Under the pieces are notes generated by a model. That model saw nothing but the letters and a program-made list of their open reading frames with translations, made no database searches and was not told where the DNA came from. The position numbers and the translations under genes were made by a program. DNA of 64,000 bases, taken from contig JBBHKE010000591.1 of assembly GCA_037447655.1 (NCBI GenBank), forward strand, positions 113,834 to 177,833, read 5' to 3'. Position 1 is the first letter of the stretch. Each line of letters opens with the position of its first letter. Source of the DNA: Zygnema cylindricum (lineage: Eukaryota > Streptophyta > Zygnematophyceae > Zygnematales > Zygnemataceae). Shown in pieces: positions 21,686 through 32,582 of the stretch.

Positions 21686-23757
21686 GTGACACAAATAGAT
21701 CATTTTGGGGATTATTATAGGAAATTTATCAAGAACTTTATTATGATCGCTACATCTTTGATGGATTTACTTCGGGAGAAAAAGACGTTTGTGTGGGGTG
21801 ACGATCAGGAGAGAGTTTTCGAGAAACTAAAAAGGAAGTTGACCTCTACCCCTAGACTAGTGTATCCTAATCGTGCTGGGGAATTTGAAGTTTTGATCAC
21901 TACAGATGCATCAGATAAAGGTCTAGGTGCAGTCATAAGTCAAAAAGTCGGCAAACATTTTCATCCTATTGCTTTTTAGTCCAGGAAATTCAATGATGCT
22001 GAAAAGAAATATCTAACACAGGAAAAAGAATTACTTGCAATTGTTCATGCATTGGTGATTGGCGTTGTTATTTGCATAATTAAGAATTTAAAATTCGCTG
22101 TGATAATAAGGAATTCTCCTATCTACAAAGATTAAGTGATGCACAAATTATGACTGGAAGACAGGTTAGGTGGATGTAGAAATTGGCATATTTCAAATTT
22201 ATTGTCAAACATATTCTTGGAAAGACAAATGTAGTCGCAGATCCTTTAAGTAGATGTTTTGAAATAAGTGTGATGGTTCCCAAAGAATTGTTTTTAGATG
22301 TTGTTAGAAATGGTTATGATAAAGATCCTTATTTTGTTGTGATTTGCAAGAAACTTTCCGAAGGAATTCTAACCCACTGAATGAGAGGCATGTCAAAAAC
22401 TTTAAAATTGAATATGGTTTACTATATTTGCGAACATGAGATAGATTATGCATTCCTGAAATGAGAGACTTAGGAAAACAACTTTTACAGGAAGCCCATG
22501 AGCATTTAGGACATCTAGGTCGAGATAAAACTCTTAGTCGGTTGCAGAGTAGATTGTTTTGGCCCAGGATGGCAAAAGAGGTGTCGAAACACGTGGAAAG
22601 TTGTGTCCGTTCCCAACAGAGTAAACCTAGTATCCAGAAACCTAGAGGTCACTTATAACCTTTAGATATCCCAAAAGACCATGGGAATCTGTCAGTATGG
22701 ATTTTATTGTCAAGTTCCCAACTACATTTAGAAGAAATGACAGTATCATGGTAGTAGTCCATAGGTTCAGTAAAAATGGCAATCATTATCCTTTGCAAAA
22801 CTACTCATTCAATTATAATATTCAAAGTTATTTTTAGACAACGTGGTCAGACATCATGGAATCCCTCTATCTATAATGTGTGATAGGGATTCTAAATATA
22901 CGTCTGCGTTTTGGAAAGAATTGCAGCAAAACTTAGGAAATGAATAGATAATGAGTACCACTTACCATCCTCAAACAGATGGACAGACAGAAAGGATGAA
23001 CTGTACACTAGAAGAGATGGTTATGACTATTTGCACTGGAGTTCAGAACACATGGGAATCTAAACTGCCATTATTAGAATTTGCATACAATTTATGTAAA
23101 CATGCCAGTACAAGATTCTAACCGTTTCAAGTTGCATACGGATACTAACCGAGAGAAGCATTAGATTTAATAACAGGTGTCACTCAAGAGAATATGAGTT
23201 TTGGAACAAAGTTTTGGGAATAAATTTAAACAGTTTGGAAAACTGTCTTTGATGCATTAGTGGAGGCACAAAAAAGGCAAGAATTAAATGCTAACCGCAA
23301 ACAGGGGTATTGGGTGTTAAGCACAGGTGACAAGGTTTAGCTTTAAAAAACTCATTACTGGTGCAAGATCGAGGGACAATCGGATCCTACGGGGAAATTT
23401 GCTCCTAAGTACATCGGACCATTTACTGTAATCGAGATGATATCATCAGTTGCTGCCAAATTGGACTTTGTGCCTTTAACGAAAATTCATCCAGTGATAC
23501 ACATCATTCAGTTAAAACCAACATATCTTCGACCAACCGAAGAAGAATTGAAATTGGAACCCTCAATAATCATAGAACGTGAGGTCCATTGATGGGTAAT
23601 AGATTGAGTTGGTCAACAGTTTAAGGTCAGCAATACTATATTCTGGCAAGTGCATTATCTAGGAAGGCCAGAAGATGAGTTAACTTTAGAAGATTTCTGA
23701 GTTTTACAAAGGTATTGGAGGGATTATAATAAAAAGTCCCGTTTTGAGACTGAAATG
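21686..23757 (+). pseudogene. Gypsy RNase H-integrase relic
   Basis: RNase H: FEVLITTDASDKGLGAVISQ, then EKKYLTQEKELLAIVHAL, then KHILGKTNVVADPLSR. Integrase: zinc-binding region EAHEHLGHLGRDKTLSRLQ, then RLFWPRMAKEVSKHVESC, where the second Cys of the HHCC pair reads Ser. The core follows as MDFIVKFPTT, STTYHPQTDGQTERMN-type sequence near 22960-23000 and the C-terminal GPFTVIEMISSVAAKLD near 23408. Stops and small frameshifts are frequent throughout. Confidence 0.88.
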
Positions 23758-23796
23758 TGTTTTAATTGAGGTTTGTTAAATATAAGTAGGGGATGA

Positions 23797-26308
23797 TGTA
23801 ACAGTAATAGTGGATCGAACTTGTTCGTAAATAGCTATTTAAGTGTTAAAAATTTTGAATTTGGTAGACGTTTGCGAAAGAATCGCACAATTTGGAGTTG
23901 TATTTTAAAAGATATAACGATTGGTGTATTTAAGCGACAGCGCGAGGTCAAAATAACTAGAGGGTGTTTATTATAACGGGTTAAAGGTCAAACTAGCCGC
24001 GGAATTTCTGGCGCATGTTTAATAATAGTTGCGGGCGACCCTTTGCTTTGCCCTTTGGTTGCCAAGGGCCTGTCGATTTTGTACATGCCGACCAATGGTC
24101 ACAGTGCGTCACAGTTTGTCGAAGGAGCTACATGTACTCTTTCACGTATCAATCCGTTTCCGGTAGTGTAGTGATATTGAGAACACTACAACATGGCGTG
24201 ATGTGACGGGATCGCACGCGCAAAAATGAAAAGTAAGATACTGTACGTTACTCTATCGGTATTGATAACACGACATTTTGGCGTGACATCGAATTTGTGT
24301 GGCCGTTTATCATACCATTACAACCACACGAAATATAAAAAATAGGGTTTTACCACGTGTCTCTTTTCATTACATCAAAATTAGAATATAACAAAGCCAA
24401 TCAAAACTCAAATCACTCAACGACTCATAATCTTACACAAAAACAAGCGGCGATCAATTATCGTTATCACCGGAGACGAATGCGACCAGAATGCTTTTCC
24501 CTTTTAGAATCTAAAAGGGCAAAGGAAAAAGTACCAAATGAATCAATATTTTGTTTGGTATGCACAATGGTTGGTTTCGTACAATTTTTTGTACAAAACA
24601 TTGCTTCCACTTTAGGGAATTTCGTAGGTAAACTCTGAGACCTCCATAAGTCCTCAGAGTGGACAGCTTCTAAGAAGCCTCTAGGATAATCCTGAACCCT
24701 TTGTGTTTAAGCAAAAATAACTGCCACCCTGGCAGACAAAAACTTTGACCACCTTCACCCTGTGAAGGCAAGACTCCCCTGAGTCGATAGCAAAAAGAAT
24801 CTCTGAATTTGCTCCCCTGAGCAGTAAGTTATGGAGGGTCAAAGTTGACCTTTTGTACAGAAGCTCTCTGGGAGAGAGGGTCCTATCTCCTAATTTTTCT
24901 AAGTCCTATCTCTCTCACAGACTCTATCTACTGATGTACGGAACCAATCAGAATAGAGTTCCGTACGCAAAAGTACAGCTGCCGGTGTACTTTATGTACG
25001 GACATTGTACGACAAGGCCTAAATGTCGACACATGTCATATCCGGATTCGCTCCTTTAATCCTCGGAGATGCCGCGCTCCAATGTTACATCGCCACGTGT
25101 CATCCGATGTGGCGATGCCCACAAACCGCCGAATTCTCCTTCCGCGATCTCGACGCTAATTCCGGCCGTCCGATTAAACTCGCATTTGATCGTAGCCGTA
25201 ATAAATACATGCGCGGTATTTGTTTCGCTTACGAAATCAATGCGCGGTATTGATTTCTTATCCGTACCGCAATTCGTACTTTTACACTACCATATCTATG
25301 CATCCCGTTAACAGTTATAGTTAAATGATTTATCCTACGTGTACATATTTAAATAATTATCGTACTATATACTACGTAACACTACTTCTAGACTTAACGG
25401 CTAAGGCTATCGGCTATCTACTCTCTGACGGCCGGTAGGTACCAGGATCAAATCCTGTCGCCGGCACATATCTTTTAGTAATTAATCCCTAGACTAATAT
25501 AAATTTCCCGTAAACCTGAGGATAGCCTAGGTAGCCATGGCTCTAGCTTCCTCTCCAATTTCTCAGTGACTGCGACAAGTTTGAGAGTTGGAGAGAGAAG
25601 TTAGAGGTAGACTGCCTCGGCTTCTTTATTTCTATTCAGACCTAGAAAATACTTAAAACCATTAATTTCTACAGTTTCGCTTGTGAAATTTGCGACGCAC
25701 GTTCGTGCTAAGTCGCGTTTCGTTTAGCCCGCACTTTTGCACCTTAACGTTGCGTAGTGAAATGTAGCGTTTGATTGGTTAGTAAATCCTATGTAGTTAG
25801 TGAGAGATTTTGCACGTTTTTGTATTGGTCGGTTTGAGTCATTGCTGATCAATGATTGGCCCAGGTAAAACCTGTTCAACGGAGCCTTATCTTTGGCCTG
25901 GCGAGTCCAGGGCGATGATGGATAAATAGTGAAGTCTAAGAGAAAAGTAAACATCTTTTTCTTTGGAAAAGTTTGTGGAAATTCTGACTGATCGTGGTCC
26001 TAAGAGATTAAAACCAAATTGGAGCATTGGCATTTTGGCACTGAAATCTCTTACTAACTAGTAGTGTTTTAGTAGTAAAGAGATAGAATTATTAAAAGTG
26101 GAGTAGCGGAAAATACTCTAAAAGAAGGGTTGAGCGATGAGGGCAAGAGACCAAGCTAATGTTATGTGGACAAAAGTTTCTTCTAATTTAAAGTTTATCC
26201 TTATGTGAGTGCTTTCCAATGTGGATGTGTATTTTCCAATGTGTGGAAAGTGTGGTTGAAATTGGTTGTAGTAATGGGATTTTCTGAGAGGTAAGAGATC
26301 CCATTACA
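23797..26308 (+). repeat. 3' LTR of the gypsy relic, interrupted by two insertions
   Basis: Starts TGTAACAGTAATAGTGG and ends CCCATTACA, aligning with the LTR at 17156-18123. Homology breaks at about 24020-24535 and again at about 24627-25672. The second insert begins AACTCTGAGACCTCC, contains TCTGAGACC...CTCAGAG self-complementarity and a tRNA-B-box-like GGATCAAATCC near 25447, and ends TTAATTTCTACAG. I could not classify either insert; neither shows clear terminal repeats. Confidence 0.75.
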
Positions 26309-27647
26309 ACTTTATAAATAAAGCACAATGATAAACCATCCGGGACAGATGGACAAAATATGAATGGCAAAAATGAAATTTGAAAACTAAACTAGAGTGG
26401 AAGAAAACTAGAAGGAAAGGTAGTGCGAAAGTAACGAACACACAAACAAGGGCAAGCAAACAAAGACGTTGACAAGAACAACATTCACAAAAACAATGAC
26501 AAAATAGCGTATCCAAAACAAAAAATACCAAGCCAAACCACAGCACAAAAATCCGAGAACCACCAACGATAAAAATAGGTGAAGACAAAAAATAGAGGCC
26601 TCCTAGCGACCTTCCTCTACAGCAAACGTCGACCACAAGTACAAAGGAACTTGTCTAATACAACTTCCGAGCAACAAAAATACTCACCTCTTATTGTAAT
26701 AAAGTGATCCATAGCATTGCTGTGTACCAATCACGCCCTTTCTACCTAACACGCGCCACCTCTCCAATATGTCGAACCTCTTGCCCGACGAGTGTAATTG
26801 AGGAAGGGTTGGTGGGAAAGATGTTGATCAGTAAGCAATACCATTGAACAATATCAAGATGAAAAGATACGCGTCCTCACTGGTAATAGCTGCAATAATA
26901 TCGTGGGCAATATGGTGTGCCTAAATCGACTCTCCCATATGCAAACAACAAAGCAAATGGACGCTATCAGTTCGAAAGATTTGGTCGCACTAGCAAACAA
27001 GTGAGCCGAGTGAAGGTTGATAAGGGTGGCCAAACTTGAACTTAAGGGCGATGTTGATTTGAGCAGGCGTGAAACATAGAGTGACAAAGGTAGGTATAAC
27101 TTATAGCAAAGCTCCAAAACCAAATCACCCATATGAGAGAACACGAGCACGAGAAAAAATGGTGGGAAGCACCTCAATGAGCTTGAATCAGATGGTGGTG
27201 ACGACCTTATTAAAAATTAGTGATTGGACACATTTAGGTAGCTTCATAATATGGGTGCAACTATTTGTTGAAGCAGATTGAGGATTAAAACAATCAGCCA
27301 CCAAAATTGATCGTAAGAAGGGACATATGTAGGTTGATATTTGCGATTGAAAGTCCTATGACCAAATAAAGTGTGGAGGATGTCTTTGTAGCGATCATTG
27401 AAGGCAAAAAGAGATCAGACAAAAATAAGCGTGCTGGGGGAAGAAATGGTGAAGAAGTGGTGTGTGAATCACCTCATAAAAAAAATCAAAAGACACATGA
27501 GTATCAAAAAGGCCGTGGAGGTCTTTCACATAATAAATGACCGAAGACCAAAATTAATATACTAGGTCACAGAAATACTCGAGCCAAGGGCGCAATCTTA
27601 CACATGAATGCCTTCGGATGGAGTGAACATCTAGGAGCGAAGTGAGG
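26309..27647 (-). pseudogene. LINE 3' fragment, duplicated copy 1
   Basis: Nearly identical to 27885-29205 and read on the minus strand. The LINE 3' end lies at 26309, with the tail hairpin GGATGGTTTATCATT and AATAAA-like TTTATTTATAAAG seen on the minus strand. Further in are decayed C-terminal motifs (HLL.CL.MGE.I.AHD around 26900). It ends at an A-run (about 27648-27672). Not translatable. Confidence 0.7.
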
Positions 27648-27674
27648 GGTTAAAAAAAAAAAAAAAAAAAAATG

Positions 27675-27884
27675 AATACCTTTACCTTTTGCACCACTCA
27701 CAAGCACGCAACGCTGCTTTATTTTCACGTGACACACATATTGTTAAAATGTATTGCGTGTTCAAGATTCTGAAACGGTGATACATATTTTTTGGTTTGT
27801 GAAATGGGAAAAGTAATGGCTAGAATTCCTCCCTAGCTAAAACGGTTACTAAATCAAGACTAGTTTAAGATGTTGTACAACTTT
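27675..27884 (-). repeat. Left arm of the duplicated segment, copy 2
   Basis: Full-length counterpart of 21541-21682, including the CAAGATTCTGAAACGGTG stretch missing from copy 1. It joins directly to the LINE relic, so it shows the arrangement before the gypsy relic interrupted copy 1. Confidence 0.8.
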
Positions 27885-30225
27885 ATGAATAAAGCACAAT
27901 GATAAACCATCCGAGTACAGAGGGACAAAATATGAATGGCAAAAACGAAATTTGAAAACTGAAAGAGAGTGGAAGAAAACTAAAAGGAAAGGTAGTGCGA
28001 AAGTAACGAACACACAAACAAGGGCAAGCCAACAAAGACGTTGACAAGAACAACATGCACAAAAACAATGACAAAATAGCGTATCCAAAACGAAAAATGC
28101 CAAGCCAAACCTTAGCACAAAAATCCGAGAACCACCGACGATAAAAAATAGTGAAGACAAAAATTAGAGGGCTCCTAGCGACCTTCCTCTCGAGCGAACG
28201 TCGACCACAAGTACAAAGGAACTTGTCTAACACAACTTCCGAACAACAAAAATACTCGCCTCTTATTGTAATAAAGTGATCCATAGCATCGCGGTGTACC
28301 AATCACGCCCTTTCTAGCTAACACGCACCACCTCTCCAATATGTCGAACCACTTGACCGACGAGTGTAACTGAGGAAGGGTTCGTGGGAAAGATGTTGAT
28401 CAGTAAGCAATACCATTGAACAATATCGAGATGAAAAGATACGCCTCCTCACAATTAATAGCTGAAATAATGTCGTGAGCAATATTGTGTGCCTAAATCG
28501 ACTCTCCCATATGCAAGCAACAAAGCAAATGGACGCTGTCGGGTTGAAAGATATGGTCGCACTAGCAAACAAGTGAGCCAAGTGAAGGTTGATAAGGGTG
28601 GCCAAACCTGAACTTATGGGCAATGTTGATTTTTTTTTAGTGACAAAGGTAGGTATAACTTATAGCAAAGCTCCAAAACCAAATCACCCATATGAGAGAA
28701 CACGAGCACGTGAAAAAATGGTGGGAAGCACCTCAATGAGCTTAAATCAGATGGTGGTGAACTAATTAAAAATTAGTGATTGGACACATTTAGGTAGCTT
28801 CATAATAAGGGTGCAACTATCTGTTGAAGCAAATTGAGGATTAAAACAACCAGCCACCAAAATTGACCTCAAGAAGGGACATATGTAGGCCGAGACTTGC
28901 GATCGAAAGTCCCATGACCTAATAAAGTGTGGAGGATGGCTTTGAAGCGATCATTGAAGGCAAAAAGAGATCAAACAAAAGTAGGCGTGCTGGGGGAAGA
29001 AATGGTGAAGAAGTGGTGTGTGAATCACCTCATAAAAAAAATCAAAAGACACATGATCAAAAAGTTTGTGGAGGTCTTTCACATAATAAATGACCGAAGA
29101 CCAAAATTAATATACTAGGTCATAGAAATACTCGAGCCAAGGGCGCAGTCTTACACATGAATGCCTTCGGATGGAGTGAACATCTAGGAGCGAAGTGAGG
29201 GGTTGAAAGAAAGAGTATAACAAGATGTGTAAACAAAACACTTCGACGATTGAATGTAAAGGTTAAGTTCAACCCGTCAATGTTTTAAAAAATGGTAGGC
29301 TAGCACAACTTGCTCTAAGGTCGATGATATGCGTATTGTCCGCCACAAAATGGAAGAGGCAAGAAAGGAATTCCCGATCGCAAGCAAAAAGGGCACGGTA
29401 ATAGGCAAGGGCGAATAAAGGTCTGCTAAAGGGTTACTGACGAGTGTCGGTTGCAGAGAAAAGAGGAAACAAACCACTTTCACCTAAGAAAGAGAGGTTA
29501 TTGGTCAAAGAATAAAAGGCTCACAGAAAAGGATGATCCAAAAAAATGGGGAGGGGCCAACATTCCCATCCACTGTGTTAAAGGCATTTTAAATTAGAGC
29601 ACCGTCCGATTCAGATGAATATCCAGCAAAACCGAAATGCGTGAAGCAAACCCTCACAACTCCCCTTGAGTGGCCACCCCAAGCTCATGAGGCGAAAAAT
29701 AACCATGAACCGAGGTTGGAGTTTTTTACGAAGGCGAAAGCCAGCAATCCACCTAATGCTTCACTAATGGGCATAGAGCAGATGCCCCAATTTCGCTTGG
29801 CGACAACCATTAGAAAAAACGTCTGAGGAGATCACAAATCTCGGGTGGAATTTTTCCAATGGTAAGAAAAAGGAAATGACTCAGAAATAAATATTCAAGG
29901 TATGGACACTTGACTTGTGGGGCAAGACAGTGCAAAACAACTCATAACTAGTGTTTGGTAGACCCTCTGGTAGTAGGTGGTTAGAAGTGGCAAGTGACTT
30001 AAAAAAAGTTTCGTGATCAAAATAAGACATCTGGAGGCTCGAAGCATGGATGCAAGGGGAAAAAAGCGTGGGAGCCAACCAATGTTGAGAGGGCAAACGT
30101 AATTAGTGAAAAACAGATTAAACTACCCAAGATAACCACTTGTGCAAATCTGATAGGTGTCGTAGATCCGAAAGTCAATGGGAGGGAAAAAGGGTGGACT
30201 GAAGATTGCAATGAATTTATTATTA
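27885..30225 (-). pseudogene. LINE relic, duplicated copy 2 (longer)
   Basis: Minus-strand LINE of the same clade as the element at 38190-41705. From its 3' end at 27885 (hairpin GGATGGTTTATCATT, then TTTATTCATAAAG), reading upward in coordinate: decayed C-terminal HLLCCLHMGES.AH.I near 28500, RT region near 29300-29420 (FALAYYRALFACDREF, FVADNTHII in place of YADDT), NAFNTVDGN near 29570, and VAKRNWGICSMPISEALG near 29790. Many stops and frameshifts. It loses similarity before reaching an N terminus, so it is 5' truncated or too decayed to follow. Confidence 0.75.
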
Positions 30226-30589
30226 TATTAAAATTAGATTCATTCTAGCAGCATAATGACAATTAAAAAAATAACGGAGAAAAAAAGAAGATAAACACAG
30301 TCATAGCAATACAACAAAACTGTTCAGAAAATTTGTAAGTGACAAAATTAACATCCATTATTTTACAATTTCTTTCAAAATATTTCATACGTAGAAATAA
30401 GCACGTCTTTTTTCTTGACCACGTTTTCGGCTCAAATATTGGACCCGAAGAAAAATTCAAAAACTAAATTACACACACATCAAAAAATAAAAGGAAAAGC
30501 AGACGAACATGCCTCGATGAGAAAGAGATGATCATCTGCCTCCGAGAATTTTACTGAAGTTTCAATTCACATCATAAAACACTTTACCA
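30226..30589. other. AT-rich spacer
   Basis: No gene or repeat recognised between the LINE relic and the candidate exon. Confidence 0.4.
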
Positions 30590-30737
30590 CTAGAATTGCG
30601 GTAAATTCAAAACGAAATCGCGGCTATTATTCGCCAGAGACACGAGAAACGGCGAAGACGAGAGGATTTCTATGTGACAGATTCGGTTTTGGTGCTCCGT
30701 TAGCAACGTAGCGGCAGTCTGGATATGCAAGGAATTC
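30590..30737 (-). CDS. Candidate terminal coding exon, unknown product
   Basis: On the minus strand a good acceptor (TTTAAATTTCAG preceded by a very long pyrimidine tract, 30752-31000) opens a 48-codon frame, NSLHIQTAATLLTEHQNRIC, then HIEILSSSPFLVSLANNSRD, closed by TAG at 30590-30592. Composition is protein-like and unlike the flanking low-complexity DNA. Upstream exons should lie beyond 31000 on the minus strand, but none can be fixed with confidence. I do not recognise the family. Confidence 0.4.
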
Positions 30738-30751
30738 CTGAAATTTAAAAG

Positions 30752-31000
30752 GGGGGAGAGGGAGAGGGAGGGGGGGGGGGGAGAAGAGAGGGAGGGAGAG
30801 GGAGAGGGAGAGAGAGGGAGAGAGAGAGAGAGGGAGGGGGAGAGGGAGGAGGAAAGAGCAGAAGGAGATGGAGGAAAGGAGGAGAGGTGGAGGGAAAGGA
30901 GAGGAGAGGAGGAAAGGAAAGGAGAGAGGAGGGAGGGGAGGGAGGAGAGGAGGAGGAGGAGAGGAAGAGGAGGAGGGAGAGGGAGGAAAGGAAACAGTGG
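30752..31000. repeat. Polypurine/polypyrimidine tract
   Basis: About 250 bp of almost pure GA on the plus strand, built of GGGAGA, GGAGGA and AGAGAGAG words. Such tracts can form triplex (H-) DNA. On the minus strand it could act as an intron pyrimidine tract for the acceptor at 30738. Confidence 0.85.
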
Positions 31001-32382
31001 GAAGGACCGGTAGTGGAGACCCACTTTAATGGAAAGGAAATGGAAATGGACAATGGACAAAATATGGACCCCACAGCCCAAACCGGATAGCCAGGCAGAC
31101 ACTGGAATTGGCCAAAACAACTTGGGATCCCATGATAATAAATAAATAACAATACACCAGGGCCTGGAATGGAAGGAGGCGATTCTCGTTGGAAGTCACA
31201 CAAGCCAAATCAAAATACCCTAAAAAAACCTCATCAAGGTCAAAGAATAACGTAGGATAAGGATAATAATTTTATTTATCTATTTTCTTGTTTCTTTTTC
31301 TTTTCAAATAGGTGATAAACTGAAACTTACACAACGGAATATGAAATGCAGAAGTTGGAAATATGGGCAGGAGTCAGTTTGAGGGTAAATTGAAACCTTT
31401 TTTTTTTTTTTTTTTTTTGCAGGAGTCAGTCTGTTTGAGAGAGAGAGTGAGAGGAAGAAATTTAAAGTATAAAGCTGGTGCACATATTTTAGCTACTTTA
31501 AAATTCATTTTCAAAGCCCTAATTCTTTCTTCAACTATCTGCACAAGAAAACTTTCCCAGAACTCCAAAATCAGCAAAAAACCTTCTGTGAGAAAGTAAA
31601 TGTGAATAAATCACCTTGTTAACTACAAAATATTCCGAACTACATGCATTCTAGACATTTAAGGCAAAAATTAAGAGTTACAAAAAGAAAAAGAAAAAGA
31701 GGGAAAAAACTCACAAGTGAAGAAGAATGTACATTTTCCGCAACGGAAGAGTAAGAGTCCGTTGAGACGGCCATGACTTTTCTGAAACCCTAATTTCTTC
31801 TTCCCCTAACTTCTCCATCGCCAAAATTTCACCACTCTAAACCTCCTTCCACCCCAGAAATTCTCCCAGAACCAAACCCTGATCCCCAACTCGAAATGCT
31901 TCAATTCTAAAACCAAACTTCAAATTTCCGAACTTCAGATTAGTTGCCTTCAATGTCTTGAAAAGTTCAAACTCATCATCATTTAAAAAATGTTTTTTTA
32001 GGTTTTGAACTTAATATATCCTTGTATGCTACGAAATTCATTTAATTTCTAACTTTAAACTAAAATCATATCCTTGTCTTTCACTAACACCTAACTTAAC
32101 CTTATTCATAAACCTAACAGTAACCTTGGCCTTAATCTGACTTTATTCCCAACACTTCGCCCAACCATAATTTTCACTTCACCCTAATCCTGAACCTTAT
32201 TCTGACCTGGCTAACCCTAATGTGCGCTTCAACCTAATCTACACCCTAACCCTAAAAATGAGACGTGAATGTGATCAATTCAATTCTAAATGTTACAAAA
32301 ACTGGAAAACGTGAACGTAACCCTAATTTCACGAATCCACAGTATCATAATCCATTAGTCTTCCGTAACTCTTTCTACCTTC

Positions 32383-32419
<37 letters not shown>

Positions 32420-32582
32420 CCTCCCTCTCCCCATACCCCTCTCCCCTCTCTTACCTTTTCTTCCTCTCACACTCTTTCCTTGCCCATCCCCGCCTTTCTC
32501 TTCCCCTCTCCCGTCTCCCACCTTCTCTCCCTTCCCTCTCTCTCCCTCCCCCTCTCCCTCCCTCCCTGGCCACTCTCCCTGC

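Larger units (their letters stand above)
21679..26308 (+). mobile_element. 5'-truncated Ty3/gypsy relic (same family as the GH9 insertion)
   Basis: Begins abruptly in the RT connection region (YYRKFIKNF at about 21713) and runs through RNase H, integrase and a 3' LTR. It preserves exactly the RNase H-integrase segment deleted from the element at 11752-18123. Frames are broken by many stops of all three types. The join to host sequence is at TTCTACAACTTTT on the left and ATTACAACTTTAT on the right. Gag, protease and 5' LTR are absent, so it is a truncated or rearranged copy rather than an intact insertion. Confidence 0.88.

Noticed and set aside
25395-25470. Possible tRNA gene (GGATCAAATCC with CGCCGGCA end)
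   Set aside because: The T-arm is two bases short, no matching 5' acceptor strand lies about 72 bases upstream, and it sits inside an insertion within an LTR. At most a tRNA-derived relic.
30745-31203. Ser/Pro/Leu-rich minus-strand frames
   Set aside because: Translation of a GA/CT simple-sequence tract open in several frames. No codon-level signal.
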